NCBI GenBank assembly: GCA_018713365.1
Contig: DVOU01000037.1
Location: 17,030-81,029 of the forward strand
DNA length: 64,000 nt
Origin: Pullichristensenella excrementipullorum
GTDB lineage: Bacteria; Bacillota; Clostridia; Christensenellales; Aristaeellaceae
Reading direction: 5' to 3'
Below are positions 16,601 through 25,173 of this stretch, piece after piece; within the stretch, counting starts at the first letter, position 1, and the number at the start of each line of letters is the position of its first letter. The translations under genes were made by a program, and so were the position numbers. The notes under the pieces are model-generated. The model worked only from the letters and a program-made list of their open reading frames with translations. It was not told the origin of the DNA and made no database searches.

Positions 16601-17944
16601 ATGCGGGAATTGGAGATCGCGCGCCTTTTGGCGGAGGACGTGGCCAGCGAGGGCGGGCGCGCCTTTTTTGTCGGCGGCTATGTGCGCGACCAGCTGATGG
16701 GGCGCGAGACGAAGGACATCGACGTCGAGGTCTACGGCATCGCGCCGGAGCGCCTGCGCGCCTTGCTGGCAAAGCGGGGCCGCGTGTATGAAAAGGGCGC
16801 CTCTTTTGGCGTTTTATCGCTGGAACACACGCACCTGGACATCGCCATGCCCCGCCGCGAATCGCGCACCGGCGCGAAACACACGGATTTCGACGTCTCG
16901 GTCGATCCCTTTCTTTCAACAATGGACGCCAGCCGGCGGCGCGACCTCACCGTCAACGCCATGCTCATGGACATATGCACCGGCGAGATCGTCGATCACT
17001 GGGGCGGGCGCGAGGACCTCAAAAGCGGCGTCCTTCGCCATGTGGACGCCTCCACTTTCCCGGAAGACGCCTTGCGCGTGTTCCGCGTGGCCCAGTTCGC
17101 CGCGCGCTTTGAGATGCGCGTCGCGCAGGAGACGATCGAATTGTGCCGAGGCATGGATGTGCGCGACCTCACCCGCGAGCGCGTGTATGAGGAGACCTGC
17201 AAGGCGCTGTTGCAGGCAAAACAGCCTTCGGTCTTTTTTGCCGTGCTGGAGGCGGTCGGGCATCTGGAGGAGTTCTTTCCCGAGGTGGCGGCGACCCGCG
17301 GCGTGCCACAAAACCCCCAGTACCACCCCGAGGGCGACGTCTACCGCCATACCATGCTGGTGCTGGATCAGGCCGCTTTGCTGCGCCATCGCGCCGTGGA
17401 GCCGCTGTTTTTCATGTTCGCAGCCCTTTGCCACGACCTTGGCAAGATCGATTCCACGCGCATCGAGGAGGACGGGCGCATCACTTCGCACATGCACCCG
17501 GTCAGCGGCCGCCCCATCGCCGCGCGGCAGCTGCGCCGCCTCAGCGACAACGCGCGATTGCTCCGCTATGTGGACGACATGGTACTCAACCACATGCGCC
17601 CCAACGCCATGGCCATGTGCCAGTCCAAAAAGAAAAAGACGCGGCTGCTCTTCGACGCCTGCGTCTGCCCGGAAGACCTCATCCTGCTCTCGCGCGCCGA
17701 CGCCTCCGGCAAGCTCGGCGAGCCATACGACGAGCGGCTCGAGCGCTTCCTGCTGGAGCGCTTGCGGGACTGGCGCGAGGTCATCGCGCAGCCGATGGTG
17801 ACGGGACGCGACCTCATTGAGGCCGGCCTTACCCCGGATGAGCGCTTCTCCGCCATGCTGCAAAGGGCGCGCGCGCTGCGCTTTGCCGGACTCAGCAAGG
17901 AGCGCGCCCTTGCCCAGGTGCTGGCGGAAAACAGGACGCGCTAG
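16601..17944 (+). CDS. cca: CCA tRNA nucleotidyltransferase (class II, with HD domain)
   Basis: 447 residues behind GGAGGCAGC. It adds or repairs the 3' CCA of tRNAs. The N-terminal nucleotidyltransferase head has FFVGGYVRD at 23-30 and the metal pair Asp39 and Asp41 in DIDVEVYG. The family motif SRRRDLTVNAM and the amino-acid template region FPEDALRVFRVAQFAARF follow. A C-terminal HD phosphohydrolase domain (ALCHDLGKIDST, about residue 280) is present as in many clostridial and proteobacterial versions. It sits beside a tRNA cluster in which all four genes already encode CCA, so here its role would be mainly repair. Its TAG shares a palindromic CTAG with the opposing gene's stop. Confidence 0.93.
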   Translation: MRELEIARLLAEDVASEGGRAFFVGGYVRDQLMGRETKDIDVEVYGIAPERLRALLAKRGRVYEKGASFGVLSLEHTHLDIAMPRRESRTGAKHTDFDVSVDPFLSTMDASRRRDLTVNAMLMDICTGEIVDHWGGREDLKSGVLRHVDASTFPEDALRVFRVAQFAARFEMRVAQETIELCRGMDVRDLTRERVYEETCKALLQAKQPSVFFAVLEAVGHLEEFFPEVAATRGVPQNPQYHPEGDVYRHTMLVLDQAALLRHRAVEPLFFMFAALCHDLGKIDSTRIEEDGRITSHMHPVSGRPIAARQLRRLSDNARLLRYVDDMVLNHMRPNAMAMCQSKKKKTRLLFDACVCPEDLILLSRADASGKLGEPYDERLERFLLERLRDWREVIAQPMVTGRDLIEAGLTPDERFSAMLQRARALRFAGLSKERALAQVLAENRTR

Positions 17945-18321
17945 AGGGGATGCGCGGCGAACCAGGCGCGGGCGTTTTGCGCGTCTCTGGCGATCTGCGC
18001 GCGCAGCGCCTCCTTGTCCGCAAAGCGCGTCTCCGGCCGCAGAAAGGCGAGAAAGTCCACGTGGACGCGCTGCCCGTAGAGGTCGCCGTTAAAATCGAGA
18101 ATGAAGGCTTCGACCGTGGCCGCGCCCTCCGGCAGCGTTGGGTGGCGGCCCTTGTTGAGTACGCAGGGAAGCGCGCGGCCGTCCGCGAGCGTCAGCAGCG
18201 CGGCGTAGACGCCGTTTTGCTCCGGCAGGACGCTGCCCGCGTCCGGCGCGATGTTGGCAGTGGGAAAACCCAGCGTGCGGCCGATGTGCTTGCCGCCTTC
18301 GACGATGCCGCTGATGCGCAT
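17941..18321 (-). CDS. Stand-alone riboflavin kinase domain
   Basis: 126 residues, only the flavokinase half of the usual bifunctional RibF (about 300 residues). The start follows GGAGGTGTTTCC. The kinase signature GGKHIGRTLGFPTANI at 9-24 binds ATP and riboflavin, and NGVYAALLTL plus VEAFILDFNGDLYGQ match the family barrel. It should convert riboflavin to FMN. No FAD synthetase half is present: the start has its own ribosome site and promoter, and nothing resembling the adenylyltransferase lies upstream. The cell must make FAD with another enzyme. An FMN-riboswitch-controlled riboflavin importer lies at 62906-63559. Confidence 0.88.
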   Translation of the reverse strand: MRISGIVEGGKHIGRTLGFPTANIAPDAGSVLPEQNGVYAALLTLADGRALPCVLNKGRHPTLPEGAATVEAFILDFNGDLYGQRVHVDFLAFLRPETRFADKEALRAQIARDAQNARAWFAAHPL

Positions 18322-18344
18322 GGAAACACCTCCGTTACCTGACT

Positions 18345-18373
18345 ATTATACACAAAACTTCTTCCAGCGGCAA
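18345..18373 (-). promoter_or_regulatory. Promoter of the riboflavin kinase gene
   Basis: On the minus strand TTGCCG, 17 bases, TATAAT; start codon about 24 bases downstream of the -10. Confidence 0.7.
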
Positions 18374-18440
18374 CCATGTACGCGCTTTGCGCGTCTAAAC
18401 TTCATAGAGCGGGCTGTTTCGTTAAATAGCTCTGCAAGCC

Positions 18441-18470
18441 TTGACGAAACGAGTTTTTTGTGTGTATAAT
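18441..18470 (+). promoter_or_regulatory. Sigma-A promoter of the peptidoglycan-binding protein gene
   Basis: TTGACG, 18-base spacer, TATAAT. The flank GTGTGTATAATA mirrors GTGTATAATA in the divergent riboflavin-kinase promoter. Confidence 0.82.
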
Positions 18471-18500
18471 AACATGAATATCTACGCTTAGGGGGCGGTT

Positions 18501-19883
18501 TTGTTGGATAACAGGGCTCGCGCGGCGATGATCCGCAAGGTCGAGCGCAAGATCAAGGCAAAGTATCGCAAGATGTGCGGCTGGTGTTTCCTCATCGCGC
18601 TCATCATCGGTTTCGTGCTGGGTTTCCTCAGCGCCCGCATGCTGTTCCCGGCGAAACAGGGACAGAGCGCCGCCCCGGCCCCGACGCCGGTCGTCGCCGC
18701 GCCTGCGCCGCAGCAGACGGAGGAGGCGCAGCTCGTCGCCCCGACGCAGGAGCCTACGCCCGTGGTGACAGAGGCGCCCACGCCGACCCCCGTACCCACG
18801 CCGACCCCCACGCCGACGGTCGATCCCATCGCGCAGCTGGGCAGCTATTTCGGCCTCTCGGCGGAGGATCTCGGCGTCACGCAGACGCCCGTGAGTACGC
18901 CCACGCCGACGCCTACGCCTGAGCCCACCCCGCTGCCGACGCCCACCCAGCAGGTGGTGCAGGTCGTGCCCACGGCCACGCCGACGAGCGCGCTTCTGAC
19001 CATCACGCCCACGCCCGCGGTGGTGCTGCCTGGAACGGACGCGCAGGCCACCGGGGCCGAACAGGGCGCGGTCCAGACCGTCCAGGGCGCGGAGGCAACG
19101 CAGAACGCGCTGCCCACGCAGACTGAGCAGCCGCAGCAGGTCGTCTCCGGCAAGGGCAGCAAGGCGGATCCCTATCTGCTCGACGAGGTGTTCACCTTTG
19201 ACACAGAGGTGCTTCCCAGCGGCCTGCCGCGCACCAACGTTGCCGACACGCAGTACGACACCGTGCGTTTCTCCATTTCCCTCAACAATTACATGACGCC
19301 GGATTACTATAAGGCGAATTACGGCGACAAGTACCGTCTTACCGGCACCGAGGCGGGCGCCAAGCTGACCATGAGCTTCGTAAGCTCCACGGGCACGGCG
19401 GCCATCGCGCCCCAGGATGCCCTGCGCATCGTCTTTGAGAACGAATCCGGCATGGAAGTGGACGGATACCAGCTCATCAACGCGGAGATCGCCGGCCTGA
19501 GCGGCATCACCATCCAGCCGGGGCAGACGCAGGTCGTCTACAAGCGCTTCGTCTACAACGACTTGGAGGACATGCGCTATCTGGTCGTCAAGTACTACGT
19601 CGGCGGTCAGGAGCAGAAGGCCTACTTCAAGCTCGAAGTGGGCGAGCCGACCGTCAACTACGACCGTCTTTCCAGCGGCTCGCGCGGCGACGCCGTGCAG
19701 GCCCTGCAGGAGCGCCTGGTGGAGCTTGGCTACCTTGACGACAAAGCTGACGGCATCTTTGGCGGCAACACCACCAACGCCATCCGCGACGCGCAGGAGC
19801 AGGCGGGCATGGAAGTGACCGGCGTGGCGGACAACGCCTTCCAGCAGTACATCTTCTCCTCTTCCGCGCAGGCCGCGAACTGA
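18501..19883 (+). CDS. Membrane-anchored Thr/Pro-rich protein with C-terminal peptidoglycan-binding domain
   Basis: 460 residues from a TTG start with GGGGGC upstream. A basic N-terminus (residues 1-25) precedes one membrane helix (CFLIALIIGFVLGFLSA), so it is a type II anchor with the rest outside. Residues about 55-200 are a low-complexity TP/AP/QP spacer with several PTPTPTP runs, suited to span the wall. A beta-rich middle domain (about 215-385) has no family I recognise. The last 70 residues are a PG_binding_1 domain (GDAVQALQERLVELGYLDDKADGIFGGNT). Probably a cell-wall-associated structural or sensing protein; no catalytic domain seen. Confidence 0.82.
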   Translation: MLDNRARAAMIRKVERKIKAKYRKMCGWCFLIALIIGFVLGFLSARMLFPAKQGQSAAPAPTPVVAAPAPQQTEEAQLVAPTQEPTPVVTEAPTPTPVPTPTPTPTVDPIAQLGSYFGLSAEDLGVTQTPVSTPTPTPTPEPTPLPTPTQQVVQVVPTATPTSALLTITPTPAVVLPGTDAQATGAEQGAVQTVQGAEATQNALPTQTEQPQQVVSGKGSKADPYLLDEVFTFDTEVLPSGLPRTNVADTQYDTVRFSISLNNYMTPDYYKANYGDKYRLTGTEAGAKLTMSFVSSTGTAAIAPQDALRIVFENESGMEVDGYQLINAEIAGLSGITIQPGQTQVVYKRFVYNDLEDMRYLVVKYYVGGQEQKAYFKLEVGEPTVNYDRLSSGSRGDAVQALQERLVELGYLDDKADGIFGGNTTNAIRDAQEQAGMEVTGVADNAFQQYIFSSSAQAAN

Positions 19884-19898
19884 CAACAAAACAGACCA

Positions 19899-19932
19899 CA
19901 GTCGGAGATATAATCGTCTCCGACTGTTTTTT
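19899..19932 (+). terminator. Rho-independent terminator
   Basis: CAGTCGGAGA and TCTCCGACTG, perfect 10 bp stem, 8-base loop, then TTTTTTG. Confidence 0.93.
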
Positions 19933-20387
19933 GTTCTGACGCCGCTGCGCAATACTGGCCTCCATGGGCATCGTCGGGAACGACCGGCGGGAAGCGCATT
20001 TTATGCGGCTCGGGCATGGAGTCGTGCAATTGCAGCATCTCTCCCCCTGCCCGCACGCTTGGCCCGCTCGAAGGGAATCTGCCAGCGATACGGGATGCTG
20101 CGAGAAGTGGATTTGCTGGAACGCCGCGCCCATGGAGCGCCGCGCCGTTGGGACAATGGCATGGCGTGCGCGGAGGCGGCCTTGACCGATCCCGAGCGCT
20201 CCCCTTCCCCATTTCGCGGTGTTTTCTGTTCCATGGTCTTTTTCATGATCTCCCCCGCTCCGCCCCCTGCTGTCCTGCGCGGGCTTTTCTCCCCTTGGGG
20301 ACGTTTTGGGCTGAGGGTCGAAAATGGCGCTCTGATGTGGCTCTGTGTCTGAAAGCCGCTTTGCATCCGCAAACGCGGAGCGTATTC
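19933..20387. other. 455-base region without a recognisable gene
   Basis: GC content is gene-like but no reading frame has a ribosome site or a known family. A minus-strand frame beginning near 20247 (MKKTMEQKTPRNGEG) is rich in Arg, Ser and Ala and looks like translated non-coding DNA. It could be a dispersed repeat or an RNA element. Nothing in it resembles SRP RNA, 6S RNA, RNase P or a riboswitch core known to me. Confidence 0.4.
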
Positions 20388-20417
20388 TTGACAGCTGCGT
20401 GAATCCCGTGTTAATAT
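20388..20417 (+). promoter_or_regulatory. Promoter of the secreted-protein gene
   Basis: TTGACA at 20388-20393 with TTAATA or TAATAT 17-18 bases downstream. Confidence 0.7.
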
Positions 20418-20462
20418 ATGTATGCGAATACATTGCGCTCCGGCGCAGAGAGGGATAATGCG

Positions 20463-21533
20463 ATGAAGAAACTGTTCTGTTGTCTGCTCGCCCTGTTGCT
20501 GCTTTCCTCGGCGGCGCTGGCTGCGGAAATGCGCACAGGTGAGGAAGGCTGTCTGCGCTTTGGCGCGTATCTTTACTGCGTGGAGGCGGACGGGCTGTAC
20601 CGGCTGGAGGGCACGCAGCGCGCGCAGGTGTGCGCGTGGCCGCTCGACCCCTACGGCGGGCTTGTCAGCGACGGCGTGACCGCGTGGGCGCTCGGCGAGG
20701 ATGGAGAGATTGTGCGCGTCGATCTGGAAAGCGGCACGGCTGAGGCAGTTGCGCAGTGCGGCGCGGATATGAGCGTCCAAGCGTTGGTGGGCTGCGTGGA
20801 GGATACCTTCTACCTCCTCGGCGACTACAGCGAAATGGATGCCTATACGCTCTTTGCCCTGAACGCGGACGGCGTCACGCGCGTCATGGACGGCGCGGGC
20901 TCCGGCTTTCACTGGGGCGACCGGCTTGTAGTCAGGGCATGGACGGGCGACGTCGGCGCGGGATGGCTGCGCGTGGTCGCGGCAGGCGGCGCGGTCGAGG
21001 AGATCAGCGAACTGGCGTACATGGCCACCGCCTGTGACGGGGCGCTGTATTACTGGGAGGGCGTCCTCTCGGACGGCGGGGAATACTGGATGGAGAACGC
21101 CTGGCTCTACCGCCGCGATGACGCGGGCGAGACGGCCATCGCCCAGACGGGCACGGGCAGCTTTTATGTGCAGCCCTTCTTTGACGGCTTTGGCCGCGTG
21201 ATCCTCAACGATCAAGACAACATCTGCGCCATCATTGAGCTTGCCAACAGCCGCTATACGCGCGTGGAAATGGGCGATCGCGATCACAGCGAGTGGCAGT
21301 ACGATACCCACTGGTTCTTCGACCGCGCCAACGGCAATGTATACAGCTACGGCAACACATCCCGCGACCTCTTTTTGGAATGGGACGGCACGCAGTGGAA
21401 CACGCGCCACGTGGCGGAACTTTCCCCGCTCGCGGAGAACTGGCGCAACACGGTCGTCGACATCTACGATGGAATCGCCTACTGCCGCGTGCTGGACGAC
21501 CCCACCCATCTTTACTGGTCGCTGGAACTGTAA
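20463..21533 (+). CDS. Secreted protein of unknown function, probably beta-propeller-like
   Basis: 356 residues from ATG 20463 after GAGAGGG; an in-frame upstream ATG at 20418 overlaps the promoter. The first 20 residues form a signal peptide (MKKLFCCLLALLLLSSAALA, cleavage before AEMRT). The mature part repeats short blocks of about 45 residues that read as 'value display' strands (for example GAYLYCVEADGLYRLEG, VTAWALGEDGEIVRVDL, GNVYSYGNTS). This suggests a beta-propeller like the DUF5050 group, but I cannot assign a family. No cysteine pair or enzymatic motif stands out. It is single, between its own promoter and a terminator. Confidence 0.75.
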   Translation: MKKLFCCLLALLLLSSAALAAEMRTGEEGCLRFGAYLYCVEADGLYRLEGTQRAQVCAWPLDPYGGLVSDGVTAWALGEDGEIVRVDLESGTAEAVAQCGADMSVQALVGCVEDTFYLLGDYSEMDAYTLFALNADGVTRVMDGAGSGFHWGDRLVVRAWTGDVGAGWLRVVAAGGAVEEISELAYMATACDGALYYWEGVLSDGGEYWMENAWLYRRDDAGETAIAQTGTGSFYVQPFFDGFGRVILNDQDNICAIIELANSRYTRVEMGDRDHSEWQYDTHWFFDRANGNVYSYGNTSRDLFLEWDGTQWNTRHVAELSPLAENWRNTVVDIYDGIAYCRVLDDPTHLYWSLEL

Positions 21534-21547
21534 TGGCGAAAAAGAGA

Positions 21548-21576
21548 GCGCGCCGGCGGAAAAACCGTCGGCGCGC
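21548..21576. terminator. Bidirectional terminator between converging genes
   Basis: GCGCGCCGGCGG and CCGTCGGCGCGC form a 12 bp stem with one G-U pair and an AAAAA loop; followed by TTGTTG on the plus strand and by TCTCTTTTTCG on the minus strand. Confidence 0.82.
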
Positions 21577-21605
21577 TTGTTGCGTTCAGAGGTGGTCGGG
21601 ATGGC

Positions 21606-23357
21606 TCACATCTCCTCCTCGGTGGCGAACTGGCTGTTGTACAGTTCGGCGTAGAAGCCGCCCTTGGCGAGCAGCTCCTCGTGCCTGCCCTGCTCGATGA
21701 TGTGGCCGGCGCGCATGACGAGGATCTGGTCGGCCTCGCGGATGGTGGAGAGGCGGTGCGCGACGATGAAGCTCGTGCGGCCCTGCATCAGCTGCGCGAA
21801 GGCGCGCTGTATGCGCTGCTCGGTGCGCGTGTCGATGGAGGACGTGGCCTCGTCGAGGATGAGCATCGGCGGGTGCGTGAGCATGACGCGGGCGATGCAC
21901 AGAAGCTGCTTCTGGCCCTGCGAGATGTTTCCGCCGTCCTCGGAGATGACGGTATCGTAGCCGTCCGGCAGGCGCATGATGAAGCTGTGGGCGTGCGCCT
22001 CGCGCGCGGCGGCGATGATCTCGTCTTCCGTCGCGTCCGGGCGGCCGTAGGCGATGTTCTCGCGGATGGTGCCGCTGCGCAGCCACGTCTCCTGCAACAC
22101 CATGCCGTAGCTCGCGCGCAGGCTGTCGCGCGTGACCTCCATGACGGGATGGCCGTCTACGCGGATCTCGCCGGAGCATACGTCGTAGAAGCGCATCAGC
22201 AGGTTGATGATCGTGGTCTTGCCGCAGCCCGTGGGGCCGACGATGGCCACGCGCTGGCCGGGGCGGGCGCGCAGGTTGAGGTTTTCGATGAGCGGCACGT
22301 CTTCGCGGTAGCTGAAATCGACGTTTTCTATCTCTATGTCGCCGCGCGCGTTTTCGAGCGTGGCGGCGTTTTGGGCGTCGGGGGTCTGTTCCTCAAAGTC
22401 GATGACCTCAAACACGCGGCGCGCCGAGGCCATGGCGCTCTGCAATTCCGCCACCACGCCGGAGATCTCGTTGAACGGCTTGGTGTACTGGTTGGCGTAG
22501 GTCAGAAAGCAGGAGAGCGCGCCCACGGTCATGCCGCCATCCAGCGCCAGGAGAGCGCCAAACAGGCACACCAGCGCGTAGACCACGCCGTTGACAAAGC
22601 GCGTGCTGGGGTTGGTGATGGAGGAAAAGAAGATGGCGCGCAGGCTCTGGCCGCGCAGGCGCTCGTTGACCTGGTCGAAGGCGGTCTGGTTCTCGTCCTC
22701 ATGGCCGAACGCCTTGACGACCTTCTGGTTGCCGACCATCTCCTCCACCAGCGCCGTCAATTCGCCGCGCGTGGCGCTCTGGAGTTTGAACATGCTGAAG
22801 GTGCGGCGGGCGACGAAGTTGGCCACCAGCAGCGAAAGCGGCGTGACCACGACCACCACGGCGGCGATGCGCGCATCGACGCTGAACATGAAGCCCAGCG
22901 TGCCGACGATGGTGATAATGCCGGAGAAGAGCTGCGTAAAGCCCATCAGCAGGCCTTCGGAGACCTGGTTGACATCGGTAATGACGCGGCTCAATATATC
23001 GCCATGGCTGTTTGTGTCGATGGTCTTGAGCGGCACGACCTCGATCTTGTCCATGGCCTGCAGGCGGATGTCGCGCGCCACGCCGTAGGAGAGGCGGTTG
23101 GTGAACAGGCCCAGCAGGTACTGCGCCAGCGCCCCCACGCCGATGGTGACGAGCAACTGCACAAGGATGGGTACGATGCGGGGGAAGTTCACATCGTTCG
23201 GGCCGATGATGAAGTCGATGGCGTTGCCGGTGAGGATGGGCACGTAAAGCGTCGCCGCCACCGAGAGCAGGGAGAACAGCAGCACCAGCAAAAACGCCGA
23301 ACGGTACGGTGCGACGTAGCTGAGGATGCGCCTCAGCGTTCCATCTTTGCGCTTCAT
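21606..23357 (-). CDS. ABC exporter half-transporter (membrane plus ATPase), catalytic-site partner
   Basis: 583 residues. An N-terminal six-helix type I exporter membrane domain (about 1-310) is followed by a nucleotide-binding domain with Walker A GPTGCGKTT, a signature reading ISQGQ instead of LSGGQ, Walker B MLILDEATSSID with the catalytic Glu, and H-loop FIVAHRLST. It overlaps the preceding gene by four bases. That partner has a complementary set of changes, so the two should form an asymmetric heterodimer like BmrCD or TM287/288, which typically export drugs or lipids. Expression is probably set by the upstream TetR gene. Confidence 0.93.
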   Translation of the reverse strand: MKRKDGTLRRILSYVAPYRSAFLLVLLFSLLSVAATLYVPILTGNAIDFIIGPNDVNFPRIVPILVQLLVTIGVGALAQYLLGLFTNRLSYGVARDIRLQAMDKIEVVPLKTIDTNSHGDILSRVITDVNQVSEGLLMGFTQLFSGIITIVGTLGFMFSVDARIAAVVVVVTPLSLLVANFVARRTFSMFKLQSATRGELTALVEEMVGNQKVVKAFGHEDENQTAFDQVNERLRGQSLRAIFFSSITNPSTRFVNGVVYALVCLFGALLALDGGMTVGALSCFLTYANQYTKPFNEISGVVAELQSAMASARRVFEVIDFEEQTPDAQNAATLENARGDIEIENVDFSYREDVPLIENLNLRARPGQRVAIVGPTGCGKTTIINLLMRFYDVCSGEIRVDGHPVMEVTRDSLRASYGMVLQETWLRSGTIRENIAYGRPDATEDEIIAAAREAHAHSFIMRLPDGYDTVISEDGGNISQGQKQLLCIARVMLTHPPMLILDEATSSIDTRTEQRIQRAFAQLMQGRTSFIVAHRLSTIREADQILVMRAGHIIEQGRHEELLAKGGFYAELYNSQFATEEEM

Positions 23358-25090
23358 GCCCCCTTCACCTCGCTTTCGGAGAGCTGGCTCAGGCAGATTT
23401 CGCGGTAGACCGGGCAGTTTTCAAAGAGTTCTTCGTGCTTGCCGATGCCGGCGACGTGGCCGTCGTCCAATACGACGATCTTGTCCGCGCGGCGGATGGT
23501 GGAGGCGCGCTGGGAGACGATGAACACGGTCGCGCCCTTCGTCTCGCGGTGGATGGCGGCGCGCAGGCGTGCGTCGGTGGCAAAGTCCAGCGCCGAAGCG
23601 CTGTCGTCGAGGATGAGGATCTGCGCCTCGCGCACCAGCGCGCGTGCGATGGTCAGGCGCTGGCGCTGGCCGCCGGAGAGGTTGCGGCCGCCCTGCTCGA
23701 TGATGGCGTCGAGGCCGCCTTCGCGCTCTTCGACAAAGTCCTTTGCCTGAGCGATGGCGAGGGCGCGCCAGATGTCCTCGTCCGTGGCCTCCGGGTTGCC
23801 CCAGCGCATGTTCTCGCGGATGGTGCCGCGGAACAGCACCGCTTGCTGCGGCACCATGCCCACGCGCGCGCGCAGGTCGGCAAGGGGATAGTCGCGCACG
23901 TCCACGCCGTCTATGCGCACGCAGCCGGCGGTGGCGTCATAAAAGCGCGGGATGAGGTTGACCAGCGCCGATTTGCCCGCGCCCGTGCCGCCGATGACGC
24001 CGATGGTCTCCCCCGGCATGGCGTCGAGGCAGACGTCGGTCAGCACGTTTTCCGCCGCGCCGCCGTAGGAAAAACAGGCGTGGTCGAAGGAAACGCGGGG
24101 CGCGCCGGCGACGCTCTGCGGCGCTTTTGCGGCCTTGTCCTCCACGCTGGGGCGCACTTCCAGCACTTCCTGAATGCGGGCGGCGGAGGCCGTGCCGCGG
24201 GTGAAGTTGACGATGAGGTTGGCAAGCGCCACCAGCGCGATGAGGATCTGCGTCAGATAGTTGACCAGCGCCACCACGTCGCCCTGCCCCACTTCGCCGG
24301 CGCTGACGCTTTTGCCGCCGAACCAGATGATGAGTACCACCGCCAGATCGACGATGACCATCGTCGCCGGGTTGAGCGCCGCGGAGATGCGTCCGGCGAA
24401 CATTTGCAGGCGCATGAGGGAATCGGCGGTGTCCTTGAAGCGGCCCGATTCCTCCTGCTGGCGGGAAAAGGCGCGGATGACGCGCGCGCCGGAAAGATTC
24501 TCGCGCGTGAGCAGCGAAAGGCGATCCACGCCCGCCTGTATGCGCTTGTAAAGGCGCAGCGAGCGGGAGATGACCAGATAGATGACCAGGCCGATGAGCG
24601 GCGTGGCGACGAGGAAGATAAGCGTCAGTTTCACGCTGATGGTCAGCGCCATGATGATGGAGCCAAGCACCACGAACGGCGAGCGCAGCAACAGGCGCAA
24701 GACCAGATTGACCCCAGCCTGCGCCTGATCGACATCCGCGGTCAGGCGGGTGATGAGTCCGCTGGAGCCGAGGCGGTCGAGTTCGGCGTGCGAAAGCGTG
24801 TTGATGTGCTTGAACAGCGCCGAGCGCACCGCCGCACCAAAGCCCACCGCCGCCTTCGCCGCAAAGAACTGCGCCGTGATGGAGCAGACGAGGCCCAGCA
24901 CGCCGAACAGCACCATGATCAGCGCCGTGCGCCGCACCGCCGCCGCGTCGCCATTGGGAATGGCCGTGTTGATGACGTCGGCCACCAGAAGCGGCACGAT
25001 CAGTTCAAAGCACGCCTCCAGCAGCTTGAACAGCGGGCCGACGATGCTTTCGAGTTTATAATCCTTCAGATAGACCAGCAGTTTTTTCAT
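23354..25090 (-). CDS. ABC exporter half-transporter, degenerate-site partner
   Basis: 578 residues with the same six-helix plus ATPase architecture as its neighbour. Walker A GGTGAGKSALVN and signature LSGGQRQRLTIARAL are canonical, but Walker B ends LILDDSASALD (Asp replacing the catalytic Glu) and the H-loop reads FIVSQRAST (Gln replacing His). These two changes mark the non-hydrolysing site of heterodimeric exporters. Its intact signature completes the catalytic site of the 583-residue partner. Second gene of a TetR-exporter-exporter operon; its start is 83 bases after the TetR stop. Confidence 0.93.
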   Translation of the reverse strand: MKKLLVYLKDYKLESIVGPLFKLLEACFELIVPLLVADVINTAIPNGDAAAVRRTALIMVLFGVLGLVCSITAQFFAAKAAVGFGAAVRSALFKHINTLSHAELDRLGSSGLITRLTADVDQAQAGVNLVLRLLLRSPFVVLGSIIMALTISVKLTLIFLVATPLIGLVIYLVISRSLRLYKRIQAGVDRLSLLTRENLSGARVIRAFSRQQEESGRFKDTADSLMRLQMFAGRISAALNPATMVIVDLAVVLIIWFGGKSVSAGEVGQGDVVALVNYLTQILIALVALANLIVNFTRGTASAARIQEVLEVRPSVEDKAAKAPQSVAGAPRVSFDHACFSYGGAAENVLTDVCLDAMPGETIGVIGGTGAGKSALVNLIPRFYDATAGCVRIDGVDVRDYPLADLRARVGMVPQQAVLFRGTIRENMRWGNPEATDEDIWRALAIAQAKDFVEEREGGLDAIIEQGGRNLSGGQRQRLTIARALVREAQILILDDSASALDFATDARLRAAIHRETKGATVFIVSQRASTIRRADKIVVLDDGHVAGIGKHEELFENCPVYREICLSQLSESEVKGA

Positions 25091-25173
25091 CGTTCTCTTC
25101 CCTGTGTGTGGTTTGTCTTATCAGTATAGCACGAAGGCGCGCCTGCTTCGGTGTGCCATCACACAAAATACCG

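Noticed and set aside
18800..19030. CRISPR-like or tandem-repeat array
   Set aside because: The repeats are in-frame CCNACG codons of the TP-rich spacer, irregular and without unique spacers.
18402..19952. 516-codon minus-strand frame opposite the Thr/Pro-rich gene
   Set aside because: Its Arg/Gly runs are the reverse complement of the PTPTP repeats; the plus-strand gene has promoter, terminator and a recognisable C-terminal domain.
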